IMG/VR virus record: IMGVR_UViG_3300036766_000464 | Coordinates: 1-47,097 of that record | Source of the DNA: a virus | DNA length: 47,097 nucleotides | Reading direction: 5' to 3' (one strand) | Shown: one piece after another, positions 6,022 to 15,495 of the stretch | How the letters are laid out: every line of letters begins with the position of its first letter | How positions within the stretch are numbered: position 1 is the first letter of the stretch | Made by a program: the position numbers and the translations under genes | The notes under the pieces: generated by a model | What the model was told of the DNA's origin: nothing | The model's database searches: none | What the model saw: only the letters and a program-made list of their open reading frames with translations

Positions 6022-9000
6022 TTTGCGGCCGCCTTTTTTCGTTCCTTATACTTATCGAGGACCTTGTTCCCCTCTCGGGCGATTACCGACATGTTGATGT
6101 ACGTCTGATCGATCATTCGGCGCTTCTCGTCCGGAAGGATCTTCGGGTTTTCGTAGACCAGTTCCACGATCCGATGCGCATTGGTGAGCGCCGTTTTCAC
6201 CATGACCAGCCTTGCAACATCGTCTTTCGTGAGGATATCTTTCGCCTCGCTGATCTCTCCGCGCTTCACAAGGAGCTTTGCAGATTTCAGGTTCGTCTCG
6301 GCTTCCTTGTAGCCGTCAAAGAATCGCTGGATTGATTCGGAATCGGCCGTGGGATATCGGACGGCGAAGGCGCTGATGAGAGGATAATCAGCGAGTTTCT
6401 TGGTCGGTTCCACGCGCGTCGGCACGACCCCGGCGACTCCCAAGCTCGTATTCGCCGCTCTCAAGGCCCACATCCCCAGGCCGCCCGTGTACCCCCGGAT
6501 AAGGTTCTCGAGCTTCGCCGGCGAGACAATCAGGTTTTCGAGGTCGGATCCCTTCATGCCAGGGATTTTCGCCAGGAGGCCGCCGACCTTCTTGGCGGTT
6601 TCTGTCGTGTACGGCGCGTACTGATATTGCGGGAGCACATCCTCACGGGCTTTCGGAACAATCGCACGATCGGTGAAGCGGGACTTGTTCGCCCAATTCT
6701 CGATCACGGGGTTTGCGAAGGTCGGCATCCATCCAGGGGAGGATCCGCGAGAAAGCGAATCGAGCAATCCGTCGAAGGCGTGAGGATCCTTGTCCATGAT
6801 GTTCTTCACGATCCGCTCCGGGAACGATCCGAACAGGATCCCCATGATGAACGGCTTCGGGATCCGCATGACGAACGGGCCTACATCTACCAGCCAGAAA
6901 ATATCTTTCTGCCATTGAGCGATTTCATCGATTTTCTTGTTGCCGTGATTGGCGATCGCCAGGAGTACGGACGGGAGGGTGATCGACGCCATGGTACGTA
7001 TCGAAGTTTGCAGGGGGTATTCCTTGAACTGCCGGTGGATCTTGTCGAGGTCTGCCATGTTTGCGTTCCAGAAGGCGACGATCATGTTGACCGATTTGGT
7101 TTTGGCGCCCATCCTGGCAAACGGAAGAGTTACTTCCCTCGAGGCGTACGCGGCGTTCTGGATCGCAGCCTTCCCCGGGATCTCCCCTTTCCCCTCCACC
7201 TTAAGCCCCTTGCGAAATTCTCCCAGGCGGGTCGCTTCCTCGGTGTACTCTGACAGAGCCCGGAGAACGTCGATCGGATGCGTGACCACGTGGATCGCCT
7301 CGGCCTTGACGCCGCGATCGCGCATTACTTCCTTCCATGTTTTGTCGAAATACTCCCGGTCCATGGACACCATCGCGGAATGCTCCCCGCCGCCGACCTT
7401 CCAGCGCCAGTAATCCTCGTTTTTCTTGACGGCCGTGAAGAGCCCCCTGGCGAGATCCACTCCCGGTACGTATCCGTACTTCGAGTTGATGAAAGCCGTC
7501 CATTGGTCGCGGATCGGGTTCTTCCCCAGGGCGAATTCAGGCGTGAGGGTGGCGCCAGCGCGGAGAAGCCTTGCGGGAACCGCCAGGATTCGGATGAGGG
7601 TATTCGCGCCCTCCTTGTCGAGAGCATGGAAGGCGTTGTAGATCCTCTCGTCTACTTCGTAGAAGGTCGGCTTCCCGCGCTCCATGACAGTGATCACGTT
7701 CCCCTTCGGGGTGTTCGGAGATTTCCGGTAGATGTACGCCAGCCCTTCGGGGATATCGATCCCGAATTCCCGGACGGTGTTCCGAACCGTGGCGCGTTCC
7801 GTAACGCGCTCGATGATCCGGCTCCTGGCCGTCTCGTTCTTCGCGCTGGCGATCCGGGAGACGATCGTGTTCGCCTCGGCTTCCGAATACCCGCGGGACT
7901 TGAGGGCTTCGACCGCGTGCTCTTTCATCAATTTCGTCCCGCGTTCCCCCGCGGGGATCTCGGCGCCGGTTTCGTCCCTGATCGATTCCCGGATCGTTCG
8001 CTCCGTGGTCTGGAATTGCGTCGTTTCGGTCCACTTCCCATATTTCCGGAGCATTTCCTCGAGCTCCGTGTCCTTCACGGCGATCCGCTGGGTATCGGCC
8101 GGGATCTTCTCGATGAACTTCCCCATGCCTTCTTTCTGCTTGGAAAGATCAACAAGCGCCTGTCCGACAGCGTTTTTCTCTACTGCCTGGATAAAGGTAT
8201 ATGTATTTTTTATGATCGATTCTGTGGGGCTGACGATATCTCGCCAAGATCCCTTGAATCCATGAATGGGAGATCCCTTGACTTCGTAGCTTGTGCCGCT
8301 TCCCGCGCCTTTCCCGGCGCGCTCGTAATCCATGACGCGGTAAAACGGAACAAAATCCTCGTTCATCGCCCTCATGCGAAGGAACTGTTCTCCGTTGATG
8401 ATCCCACCGTCATACAGATAGCGAAGCAAGTAATTCTGGAAATGCTTGAAATCTATCTTGGCTTGCTTGAATTCCGGGTGGTCCCGATCCATATCCTTGA
8501 TCACCTTTCGCGCGTCGGCGTCGAGAATCCCCGTTTTCATTTCACCTTTTTCAAGCGATCTCGCTGAAACAACATAGGCATCGAATTTGTCTCGATTTTC
8601 CTTGATTGGTTTCATTATTTCCCGGTACGACTTCACTGTTTCCGAAAACTTGTACGTCTTGAAACTGTACGGTTTGTATTCCAGCCATGCATCAGGCTTT
8701 CCCTTCCATCCCGCCAGAAGATGCATGAGCTTATAGGGGTTCAGGTTCGCCGGCACCTGGTCGATGTTCTTGACCTTCGCCATTTCCTTCGTAATCTCTT
8801 CGATCGGATAGAAAGCGTCGATGACGTTTGCGTATAGCTTCTTGAAGGACAGCGCGGCGCCCGTGGCCGGTGTCTGATTGATCGATCCCATGACCCGGGC
8901 AAGCGCTGGCTGTTCCAGCCAGCGCTTGTAATCCGCGCGGGCCTTGAGCAAGATCGCCTTCGCGTCGGGAGATTTCGCGTCGAGTTCAGCCTCGAAGAAT

Positions 9001-11732
9001 TTGAAGAATTTCGGCGCAACCCGTTTCGCTTCGTCCGGGTTGACCACGTAGCGCCGGATGAATTCCGCGAATCCCTCGGCGTTCTTCGATCCTCCCGCGC
9101 GCGGTTTCGTGGCGATCGGGATCAGCTCGTCTTGGAATTGACGGAGAGGCCCCGCTGCAAGGCCACCGCTGCCCGTGCGCGCTCCCGGCCACAAGAATTT
9201 ATGCAAGGCGTGGCCGATTTCGTGAGAAATCACTTCGATATCGTGGGCGAATCGCGTTCGGATGACTTCCGGGCCCACTTTGAAGATCCCCAGGGCGCTC
9301 CTGAATCGGCCGATCCGGAGGGGAATATCGAATTTCTCGGACAGGAATTTGGCGATCGAGGACCGGCTCATCGGCGCGCCCTCGTCGACGGGCTCCGCTG
9401 GCTTCGTCCGGAAATCCTTCTCGGGGGCGAAACCCTCTTCGCCGCCACCTTTGGCGAACAGCCCCCCCTCCGGGGGCGGCGCCGGGGGGCCCTTCTCGGG
9501 CGCCTTGTATTTCGCACGCTCTCCCGGGAAGAGCTCATCTTGTTCGCCGGCTGCCTCGGGGATGAGGGGCTTTTCAGCTTCGGGGGCTTCCTCTGTGGCG
9601 AGCTTGAAGGGCTCACCTTTCGGAGTTTTTGCCTCCTTCGGGGGTTTCGGTATCTCTCCGGGGGTGATTTCTTCTTTCCCGCCGTCGACTCGAAGGCCGG
9701 TGTTCGCCTCCACGGTGATTTCGCGGCCGTCCTTGACGATCAGGTTTCCTCGCTCGTCGTAGCGAACTGCCTTGAATTTCTCCCCGTCGATCCTGAAAGA
9801 ATCTCCCAGGGCGATCTCGTTCTCCGGAACGGTTTCCCAGGCGGCCTTCACAGCCGACTCTGCGGCGCTCTTCGCCAATTCCTCGTCGGTGATGCCGGTC
9901 CCAGGTCGCTTGTTTTTCTTGATCGCCTCGAACAAATCGGATATTCCCGCGCCCTTTGGTAGTGTTCCGTCCTCGATCAGCGTCTCTACCCATTGGTCCC
10001 AGCCCATCGCCTTCTTGTATCCGGGATGTTTCTCGCTCCGGTACAATCGCGCAAGGGCTCCCTCTCCCTGCCGAAGCCCGTACTGAGCGAATTCTCCCCT
10101 CATTGCCGGATCGATCTTTATCCCACCAGCGCGCAAGATTCGCTGTTGAAGGGTCGGCTCGGCTGCCTCCTTTTTCTGCCTTGACTTGATATCTCGGACA
10201 TTTGCAAACTTCTGACCAGGCGTTTGCACCGGAGGTTCTGCCTGTGGGATTTCTGTGGATAACTTTTCGGCCCCCTTTGGTAAATTTACCAAATCAACCT
10301 TCCGCGTCTCGAGCTTGTTCAAGGATTCCCGGTAAACCTTGATCCGGTCGGAAAGCGCCAAAGTATCCATGGAAGAAGGGTCTTTTTCTCTCTTGATGGC
10401 GTAATCCTTCTCCATTTGCCCCAGGGACGTTTTGACGGCCGCCATGTCGGATTCGACGGTGACGAGGTCCGGGACTTGGTTTTCCGGGTATCCTGACCGC
10501 ACGGGGCGTTCTTCTGCGCGCTGTCCTGTTGGGTTATTTTTAAGATATTCCCTATACTTAGCAAGGACCTCTGGCCCCGCGTTTGCGTAATGTCCAGGGC
10601 TAAAGACTTCAAACCCAGGAATATCGTCGTTAATTCCTGGCATTGTTGGCTCGCCGGGTAAAAAATCGGGCTCCGGCACGGGTGGCACAGGTGGCACGGG
10701 TTCGGCCGGCTTGTATTCTGCGGCGAGGCCCTTGGCCCGAAGTCTGGCGATCGCGGCGTCCAGCGACTCCCCGGGCTTGAGATTGATGTTTCCCAGCCCA
10801 GGACCGCCCTCGAACGTGGCGAAAGGGGGTATCCCCCCTCCCATGTCCCACATGCCCTTGAACGTGACACCCAACCTTTCGGCCTCGGCTTTGTAAAATT
10901 CAGGGCTCCCGGGGGCTGTTTCCAGGGCCGGTGTGACGATCGGCTCTTTCGGAGGGGTAGGGGCCGCCTCCGGGGGCGCGGTCGATCCTGGGGGCTCAAC
11001 CGAGGGTCTGGCGGCCTCCGGCGAGGGTGTTTCGACCGTGATCGGCTTCTTGGACCGCACCAGACGATCGATCCCCTCCCGAATGATCTTTCCCCCGGAA
11101 TGGCCAGCCTTGAAGGTTCCGATCAGGGTGGCGTATTCTGCCGCCTTTTCAAGCAAAGGATCGCCTGTCTTTTCGAGAACGTACTCTCCGACTTTCCTTG
11201 GAACATATCCCAGCGCCTCAAAGGGGATCCCCAGCCCTTCCTCGAAGGCCGCTGTGCCCTCGGTAGGGGCCCCGAAAGCGAATCCCTTGCCGCTCTCGAT
11301 CGCATCGTTGACGGACTTCGATATCTTTTCGTGAAGGACCGGATCCGTGATCCCTGTCGGCGTGGTAGCGGTGCCGGTGGCTCCCTCCATGGAAAAGGCT
11401 CTGCCAGCCGATGCCGCTCCCAACTCCGCGCCGGCCCGGACAGGGAACAAGGCGAGTTCTGCGGCCGATCGCCCACCGGCCTTGGCAAGATCCAACGGAT
11501 TGATCGGGGGTTCTTCGCCTGTCGGCGTGCCTTCGATTCCTGAAAATGGAATGGCGGGAATTCGAGAAGCCGCCCCTCTCGCCACATCCCAAACGCTCGT
11601 CGCTATCGTCCCGGCTCGGGAAAGGATCCCGGGTTCTTCCACCGGGACCCCACCTTGTTTCAGGGCCGTCTCGTACGGGGTTTCAGATACCGCGACTCCC
11701 CCGGCTTTCAGGGCATCATCGTAGGCGCTCAT
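6018..11732 (-). CDS. Giant internal virion / polyvalent protein with HEIGH metallopeptidase motif
   Basis: The product is 1904 residues. The first 35 residues carry two copies of a YxxALKxGGV motif. Pro/Glu-rich linkers separate domains up to about residue 800. At residues 837-841 there is HEIGH in AHDIEVISHEIGHALHKFL, a zincin metallopeptidase signature. At about 1385-1560 is a region like the large polyvalent protein LPD38 domain (TPEFALGKNPIRDQWTAFI ... EYTEEATRLGEF). The C-terminus is helical. Such very large proteins at the end of podovirus structural modules are ejected with the DNA. It overlaps the upstream gene by ATGA. Specific roles are inferred. Confidence 0.75.
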   Translation of the reverse strand: MSAYDDALKAGGVAVSETPYETALKQGGVPVEEPGILSRAGTIATSVWDVARGAASRIPAIPFSGIEGTPTGEEPPINPLDLAKAGGRSAAELALFPVRAGAELGAASAGRAFSMEGATGTATTPTGITDPVLHEKISKSVNDAIESGKGFAFGAPTEGTAAFEEGLGIPFEALGYVPRKVGEYVLEKTGDPLLEKAAEYATLIGTFKAGHSGGKIIREGIDRLVRSKKPITVETPSPEAARPSVEPPGSTAPPEAAPTPPKEPIVTPALETAPGSPEFYKAEAERLGVTFKGMWDMGGGIPPFATFEGGPGLGNINLKPGESLDAAIARLRAKGLAAEYKPAEPVPPVPPVPEPDFLPGEPTMPGINDDIPGFEVFSPGHYANAGPEVLAKYREYLKNNPTGQRAEERPVRSGYPENQVPDLVTVESDMAAVKTSLGQMEKDYAIKREKDPSSMDTLALSDRIKVYRESLNKLETRKVDLVNLPKGAEKLSTEIPQAEPPVQTPGQKFANVRDIKSRQKKEAAEPTLQQRILRAGGIKIDPAMRGEFAQYGLRQGEGALARLYRSEKHPGYKKAMGWDQWVETLIEDGTLPKGAGISDLFEAIKKNKRPGTGITDEELAKSAAESAVKAAWETVPENEIALGDSFRIDGEKFKAVRYDERGNLIVKDGREITVEANTGLRVDGGKEEITPGEIPKPPKEAKTPKGEPFKLATEEAPEAEKPLIPEAAGEQDELFPGERAKYKAPEKGPPAPPPEGGLFAKGGGEEGFAPEKDFRTKPAEPVDEGAPMSRSSIAKFLSEKFDIPLRIGRFRSALGIFKVGPEVIRTRFAHDIEVISHEIGHALHKFLWPGARTGSGGLAAGPLRQFQDELIPIATKPRAGGSKNAEGFAEFIRRYVVNPDEAKRVAPKFFKFFEAELDAKSPDAKAILLKARADYKRWLEQPALARVMGSINQTPATGAALSFKKLYANVIDAFYPIEEITKEMAKVKNIDQVPANLNPYKLMHLLAGWKGKPDAWLEYKPYSFKTYKFSETVKSYREIMKPIKENRDKFDAYVVSARSLEKGEMKTGILDADARKVIKDMDRDHPEFKQAKIDFKHFQNYLLRYLYDGGIINGEQFLRMRAMNEDFVPFYRVMDYERAGKGAGSGTSYEVKGSPIHGFKGSWRDIVSPTESIIKNTYTFIQAVEKNAVGQALVDLSKQKEGMGKFIEKIPADTQRIAVKDTELEEMLRKYGKWTETTQFQTTERTIRESIRDETGAEIPAGERGTKLMKEHAVEALKSRGYSEAEANTIVSRIASAKNETARSRIIERVTERATVRNTVREFGIDIPEGLAYIYRKSPNTPKGNVITVMERGKPTFYEVDERIYNAFHALDKEGANTLIRILAVPARLLRAGATLTPEFALGKNPIRDQWTAFINSKYGYVPGVDLARGLFTAVKKNEDYWRWKVGGGEHSAMVSMDREYFDKTWKEVMRDRGVKAEAIHVVTHPIDVLRALSEYTEEATRLGEFRKGLKVEGKGEIPGKAAIQNAAYASREVTLPFARMGAKTKSVNMIVAFWNANMADLDKIHRQFKEYPLQTSIRTMASITLPSVLLAIANHGNKKIDEIAQWQKDIFWLVDVGPFVMRIPKPFIMGILFGSFPERIVKNIMDKDPHAFDGLLDSLSRGSSPGWMPTFANPVIENWANKSRFTDRAIVPKAREDVLPQYQYAPYTTETAKKVGGLLAKIPGMKGSDLENLIVSPAKLENLIRGYTGGLGMWALRAANTSLGVAGVVPTRVEPTKKLADYPLISAFAVRYPTADSESIQRFFDGYKEAETNLKSAKLLVKRGEISEAKDILTKDDVARLVMVKTALTNAHRIVELVYENPKILPDEKRRMIDQTYINMSVIAREGNKVLDKYKERKKAAAK

Positions 11733-13072
11733 TTCACCCTGTTCCCCGCGGCGTCGAATTCCTGAATCGAACCGTCAGGCATCTTGACCTTTTTCGCTGT
11801 CACTCCCGGCTTCACGGGCACGGCCACGGGAGGTTTCGCCGGAGCTCCCGGATTCTTGGCCTTCCAGTCCTCTTGCGCCTTCGCAACCGCGTTCGCCGGC
11901 GTCATCGTCCTGGAATAGTCCTGCGCCTTCCGTTTCACGAAATCGTATTCTTTCCGCTGATCGACCGACAACGATTCGCGGAGCCTCGCATCATTCACGG
12001 TGCCGCCGTACTGATCGGTGTTGCCGAGCATCACCATCATGCCTTTCAGCTCTTCCATGCCGGCCGGACCCTTCGCCGTCAGGTTCTCCCGGCCAGAGGG
12101 AAGGTACGCCGCCACCAATTCCCGGTTCACCTGGCCGATCGCGCCGACCTTTCCCGGGCCGCTGTCGGATCCTCCACCGGATCCCGGACCCCGATGCCAG
12201 TTTTCGAGATCCTTGCGCGTGGGCCCTGCATCGCCGAAAGACTCGTACCATTTCGTGAAAGCGTCCGTCTTGGTTTCTTTCTCCGGCTTCGCCGAAGCGA
12301 TCAATCCCGGTTCCATCTGCTTGTAATCCCGGATCGTCGTTCCAACCGGGAGGTTGTAGGTTTTCGCCAGGGAATCTGGAATCGGCTTGTCCAGAGAAAT
12401 TTTCGCGTCTGCGTTCACCTTTCGCAGATCCTCGAGAGTGCTTGCATTCAACGCTCGGGTGTCAGCGGTGGATCTATAGTATTCAGCGCGATCTTGATTC
12501 GCCTGACGGCGATCCTCGCGCGTTAGTGTGTGCTCTTCGGCCGTCTGCTTCATCAATTCGTCTTTCCTCTTTGCTTCGAGAGCTTGCTCGTAAAACTTGA
12601 CGCCTGTGAGTCCGGCATTACCGAGGATTTCCGTGTTGCTGTACGGCACTTGGCGGGGGGGAGTCGCCATCATCGAGAGTCCCGCCGTCAGAAGTCCCAT
12701 CCTTGCGGGATCTTTCAATCCTTCTCCGACCCTGCTGATGCCAGTATTGAATCGGTCGGTCAGGGACAGCGCCGATTCTGCCGGTGGAGCAACCTCCATC
12801 GGAGTTGCTGCGACGGGGGCAGCTACGGATGCAGAGGGGACCGGAGTCGGAGACGCCGGCAGGGAAAGCGAGGGGTCGGCCGAGAAGGTAGTCGGCGTAG
12901 AAAGCGTCGGTGCCGGCCTTGATACGGGAACAGCGCCAGGGGTCCAAGGGGTATTCGCCTCGATTCTCGGGGGCGTGTATGATGGAGGAGAACCCAACCC
13001 CGGCTTCCTGACGTATCGATCATACCAGTCTTGAAAAAGATTAGAACCTTGAGACGTTCCGAGTTCGGCCAT
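11729..13072 (-). CDS. Internal virion / ejection protein with low-complexity head and helical core
   Basis: The product is 447 residues. Residues about 25-105 are rich in Pro, Ser, Thr and Ala; 160-240 are strongly helical and charged (EEHTLTREDRRQANQDRAEYY), consistent with a coiled coil. The C-terminus ends MPDGSIQEFDAAGNRVK, a short beta motif common at the ends of phage internal virion proteins. It lies between the paralogous ejection proteins and the giant polyvalent protein. Shine-Dalgarno is AAGGAGG. The role is inferred from place and composition. Confidence 0.6.
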   Translation of the reverse strand: MAELGTSQGSNLFQDWYDRYVRKPGLGSPPSYTPPRIEANTPWTPGAVPVSRPAPTLSTPTTFSADPSLSLPASPTPVPSASVAAPVAATPMEVAPPAESALSLTDRFNTGISRVGEGLKDPARMGLLTAGLSMMATPPRQVPYSNTEILGNAGLTGVKFYEQALEAKRKDELMKQTAEEHTLTREDRRQANQDRAEYYRSTADTRALNASTLEDLRKVNADAKISLDKPIPDSLAKTYNLPVGTTIRDYKQMEPGLIASAKPEKETKTDAFTKWYESFGDAGPTRKDLENWHRGPGSGGGSDSGPGKVGAIGQVNRELVAAYLPSGRENLTAKGPAGMEELKGMMVMLGNTDQYGGTVNDARLRESLSVDQRKEYDFVKRKAQDYSRTMTPANAVAKAQEDWKAKNPGAPAKPPVAVPVKPGVTAKKVKMPDGSIQEFDAAGNRVK

Positions 13073-13082
13073 GATCGCCTCC

Positions 13083-13913
13083 TTATGAACCTAAGAACCC
13101 GATGACTCCACCGACAAAAGCCCCGATTATCATCCCTGGCGGTCCAAAGAACGATCCCACCATAGCGCCCGCCATTGCCCCACCGACCGCGCCCATCAAC
13201 TTGTTCCCCTTCGGGTCGGTGGAGGTCGTTGTCTGCTGGCTGCCCGTCAGGGCCCGGAGCATATTCCCGAAAATCTCGAGGTTCGCCACGGCCATTTCCT
13301 GCCCCTCGATAAAATACTTATGGTTCAAGACATACGAGTTTTGCAGATAATCCCGGTTCGCCAGCCCCGCCTTCCGAAGCGTCTCTGCGTCGATGACGGG
13401 GTGTTTTCCCATTTCCACGCCGTACGCGAGAGCGTGATCGCGGAACACCCGTTCCTTCGCGTAATTGTCTGCGTAAATCGCTGCGCTAATCCGGGTGTTG
13501 AACGTAGCTGGATATCCCGCCGCGAGATTCTTCGCAAGGAAGGTTGAATCCGGATCCCCGACGAACATCGCTTTCTTGCCGATCCTTGAATTGACCGATG
13601 CGAAATCAGTCGTCGAGTTGCCCGTGACGAGGGCGAGCGCCGCCAGGAATTCCGCTTTCGTACCGGCGAGGCGGTTCCCGTCAATCACGTCTTTGATAAA
13701 CGCGGTCGCCTTGGAGATCACCGCATCGCCGCCCGAACCACGAGTCGCCAGCGCTCCGATACCATCGGCTTCGTTCTGCGTCTGAGAGGCTACGATCTGC
13801 CCTGGGTAGGCCACGAAAGCGGGTAGATTCCAGAGATCGTAAGCCCGTTGGCCGTACTGTCTCACATAGTCCTGAGCCCACGACGGAACGGTGACGACGG
13901 TGTTGGTGGACAT
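13083..13913 (-). CDS. Internal virion protein with C-terminal glycine zipper
   Basis: The product is 276 residues. It is a paralogue of the next protein upstream (13915-14943): both carry YPxxxxxxQxxNExxGIxALAxRGS near residues 35-60 and a collinear helical second half ending in SQ(T)TT. The last 45 residues form a membrane-active glycine zipper (GAVGGAMAGAMVGSFFGPPG then IIGAFVGGVIGFLGS). That suits a protein inserted in the host membrane as part of an ejection channel, as known for podovirus ejection proteins. The channel role is inference. Confidence 0.62.
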   Translation of the reverse strand: MSTNTVVTVPSWAQDYVRQYGQRAYDLWNLPAFVAYPGQIVASQTQNEADGIGALATRGSGGDAVISKATAFIKDVIDGNRLAGTKAEFLAALALVTGNSTTDFASVNSRIGKKAMFVGDPDSTFLAKNLAAGYPATFNTRISAAIYADNYAKERVFRDHALAYGVEMGKHPVIDAETLRKAGLANRDYLQNSYVLNHKYFIEGQEMAVANLEIFGNMLRALTGSQQTTTSTDPKGNKLMGAVGGAMAGAMVGSFFGPPGMIIGAFVGGVIGFLGS

Positions 13914-13914
13914 T

Positions 13915-14943
13915 TTATTGTCCTATCATTTCGGGATTGGACCGATCGAATCCCATGTTGTTTTCCGAGTAGGCCCTGGCCCCCGCTTCGGCTCCCGCCG
14001 CCGTCACACCAGCGCCCTTTGTATACGGGTTCAATGAGGTTCCGGAGAACATCGAGTAGATGCTCAGCCCAGCGATCGCCACGCCGGCGATCTGAGAAAG
14101 GTTCGACGGCTTGTGGTACTGCGTGGTCTGACTCCTCGAGGTCGACAGGATGGTGCGAACCGCGTTGCCGGCAATATCGAGGTTGCGGATCGGAAGCATC
14201 TGAACTTCGTTGTAATGATCCCAAGCATCTTGAAGCGAACCCTGTGCGTACTCCCGCGCGTACGCGCCGGCCTGTCGCAACATTTCGCCGTCCCGGATGC
14301 ATTGAAGCCCGTACGGGGTCGCGTGAGCCATGCCCTGATGCTGCAACTGCCGCTCCACAATATAATCGTCGTAGAACATTTTGGCGATCTCGTTGATCTT
14401 CGCCATCATCATCTTCGAAGCCAGCGCCTCCGCAACGTTATGGTCGCTGCCGCCGAAGGAAAAAATGTGCTGATGCTGGATGATCGGCATGACAGAATCA
14501 TCGAATTCCTCGAGAAGCGCCTCGATCTTCTTCGCGTAGAAAGCGGCGATCTTGGTGTTCGTGTTCAGTTTCAATCCGTCGTAGAGGTCCTGCAGAAACG
14601 TCTTTCCATCGGCTTCGATGTCAGCCCCGGCGCTTCCGCGAAGAGCCAGCGCCGCAATCCCTGCCAGCTCGTTCGCGTTCTGTGCCGCATAGGTGAGGTC
14701 GGGATACGCCGTGAAGTTCCCGGGGGAGATCATCATTCCCATCGCTGCCGACAGGTACTCGGTCGCCCAGGTCTGAATCCCCGTGATGTACGTCGGCAGG
14801 AGATTGGTGTAGCTGACCATATCCTGCGAACCGCCGCCGCCGCCGCCGCCCTCGCACTCGAAACGGTCATCGAAACGATCACGCTTCGCGGGGCCTTCCT
14901 CGAGGAAAGCGAACATCTTCCGGTGTGATTCGTTCAGGAACAT
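13915..14943 (-). CDS. Internal virion protein, paralogue of 13083-13913, with polyglycine linker
   Basis: The product is 342 residues. Residues 1-40 are an extra charged head (FLEEGPAKRDRFDDRF) ending in seven Gly, encoded by a CCG repeat (14831-14850 on the + strand). From residue 42 (MVSYTNL) it aligns along its length with the 276-residue neighbour. A hydrophobic segment near 285-300 (IAGVAIAGLSIYSMFSG) corresponds to the start of the neighbour's glycine zipper. A start at M42 is possible, but AAGGAG precedes the first ATG. Likely an ejection protein. Confidence 0.62.
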   Translation of the reverse strand: MFLNESHRKMFAFLEEGPAKRDRFDDRFECEGGGGGGGSQDMVSYTNLLPTYITGIQTWATEYLSAAMGMMISPGNFTAYPDLTYAAQNANELAGIAALALRGSAGADIEADGKTFLQDLYDGLKLNTNTKIAAFYAKKIEALLEEFDDSVMPIIQHQHIFSFGGSDHNVAEALASKMMMAKINEIAKMFYDDYIVERQLQHQGMAHATPYGLQCIRDGEMLRQAGAYAREYAQGSLQDAWDHYNEVQMLPIRNLDIAGNAVRTILSTSRSQTTQYHKPSNLSQIAGVAIAGLSIYSMFSGTSLNPYTKGAGVTAAGAEAGARAYSENNMGFDRSNPEMIGQ

Positions 14944-14946
14944 GGC

Positions 14947-15495
14947 TTACTCCTTGTCGAGCTTCTTCCGGTAATTCGAAGTCGTTTCGATGAATCCAAG
15001 ACGCGCGAGGCCCCCGGACGCATCGTGCCGCGTGGACACGGAGATGTACGGTGATCCCATTTTTTTAGCCTCGCCCTCGAGATAGGCAAGTCCGAGAGCC
15101 AACATATTTGACTCCCGGAATTCCGGAGCAATATAAACGATGTAGATATGGAATCCGGCGTTACGGAGCGGTTCGATGATGGAGAAGCCCACGAAATCCT
15201 TCGCCGGCTCCTGCAGCTTTTTGGCGAATGTCTCCTGGAACTGTTCCGGGCGAATTCCCTCCCGATCGGCATACCCCAGGTGGAGCTGTTTCGCCCCATA
15301 GAGAATATCGTTCATCACCTGGTAGGCCGTGAATTCCTCGAGGGAGTGCTCCGCGATCTCCTTGAGCCCTGGCAGAATGACGGGCGCCACGGCGTTCAGC
15401 AGGAACTGATTCAGGCACGGCAGTAGCCCCATGAGCAATTGCGCCCTTGCCGGTTCGGCTTTCGGCATGATCTCGATCACGTTGGATCCGTTCAT
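14947..15495 (-). CDS. GNAT-family acetyltransferase in the virion gene cluster
   Basis: The product is 182 residues starting MNGSNVIEIMPKAEP; the ATG overlaps the upstream stop (ATGA). The C-terminal half has the GNAT core: a beta strand (HIYIVYIAPEFRESNML, residues 116-132) leading to an acetyl-CoA-binding loop in reduced form, then GEAKKMGSPYISVST and LARLGFIETTSNYRKKL at 163-179. GNAT-like proteins of this type sit beside tail or ejection genes in several environmental podoviruses. The acceptor is unknown; it could modify virion or host proteins. Confidence 0.65.
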   Translation of the reverse strand: MNGSNVIEIMPKAEPARAQLLMGLLPCLNQFLLNAVAPVILPGLKEIAEHSLEEFTAYQVMNDILYGAKQLHLGYADREGIRPEQFQETFAKKLQEPAKDFVGFSIIEPLRNAGFHIYIVYIAPEFRESNMLALGLAYLEGEAKKMGSPYISVSTRHDASGGLARLGFIETTSNYRKKLDKE

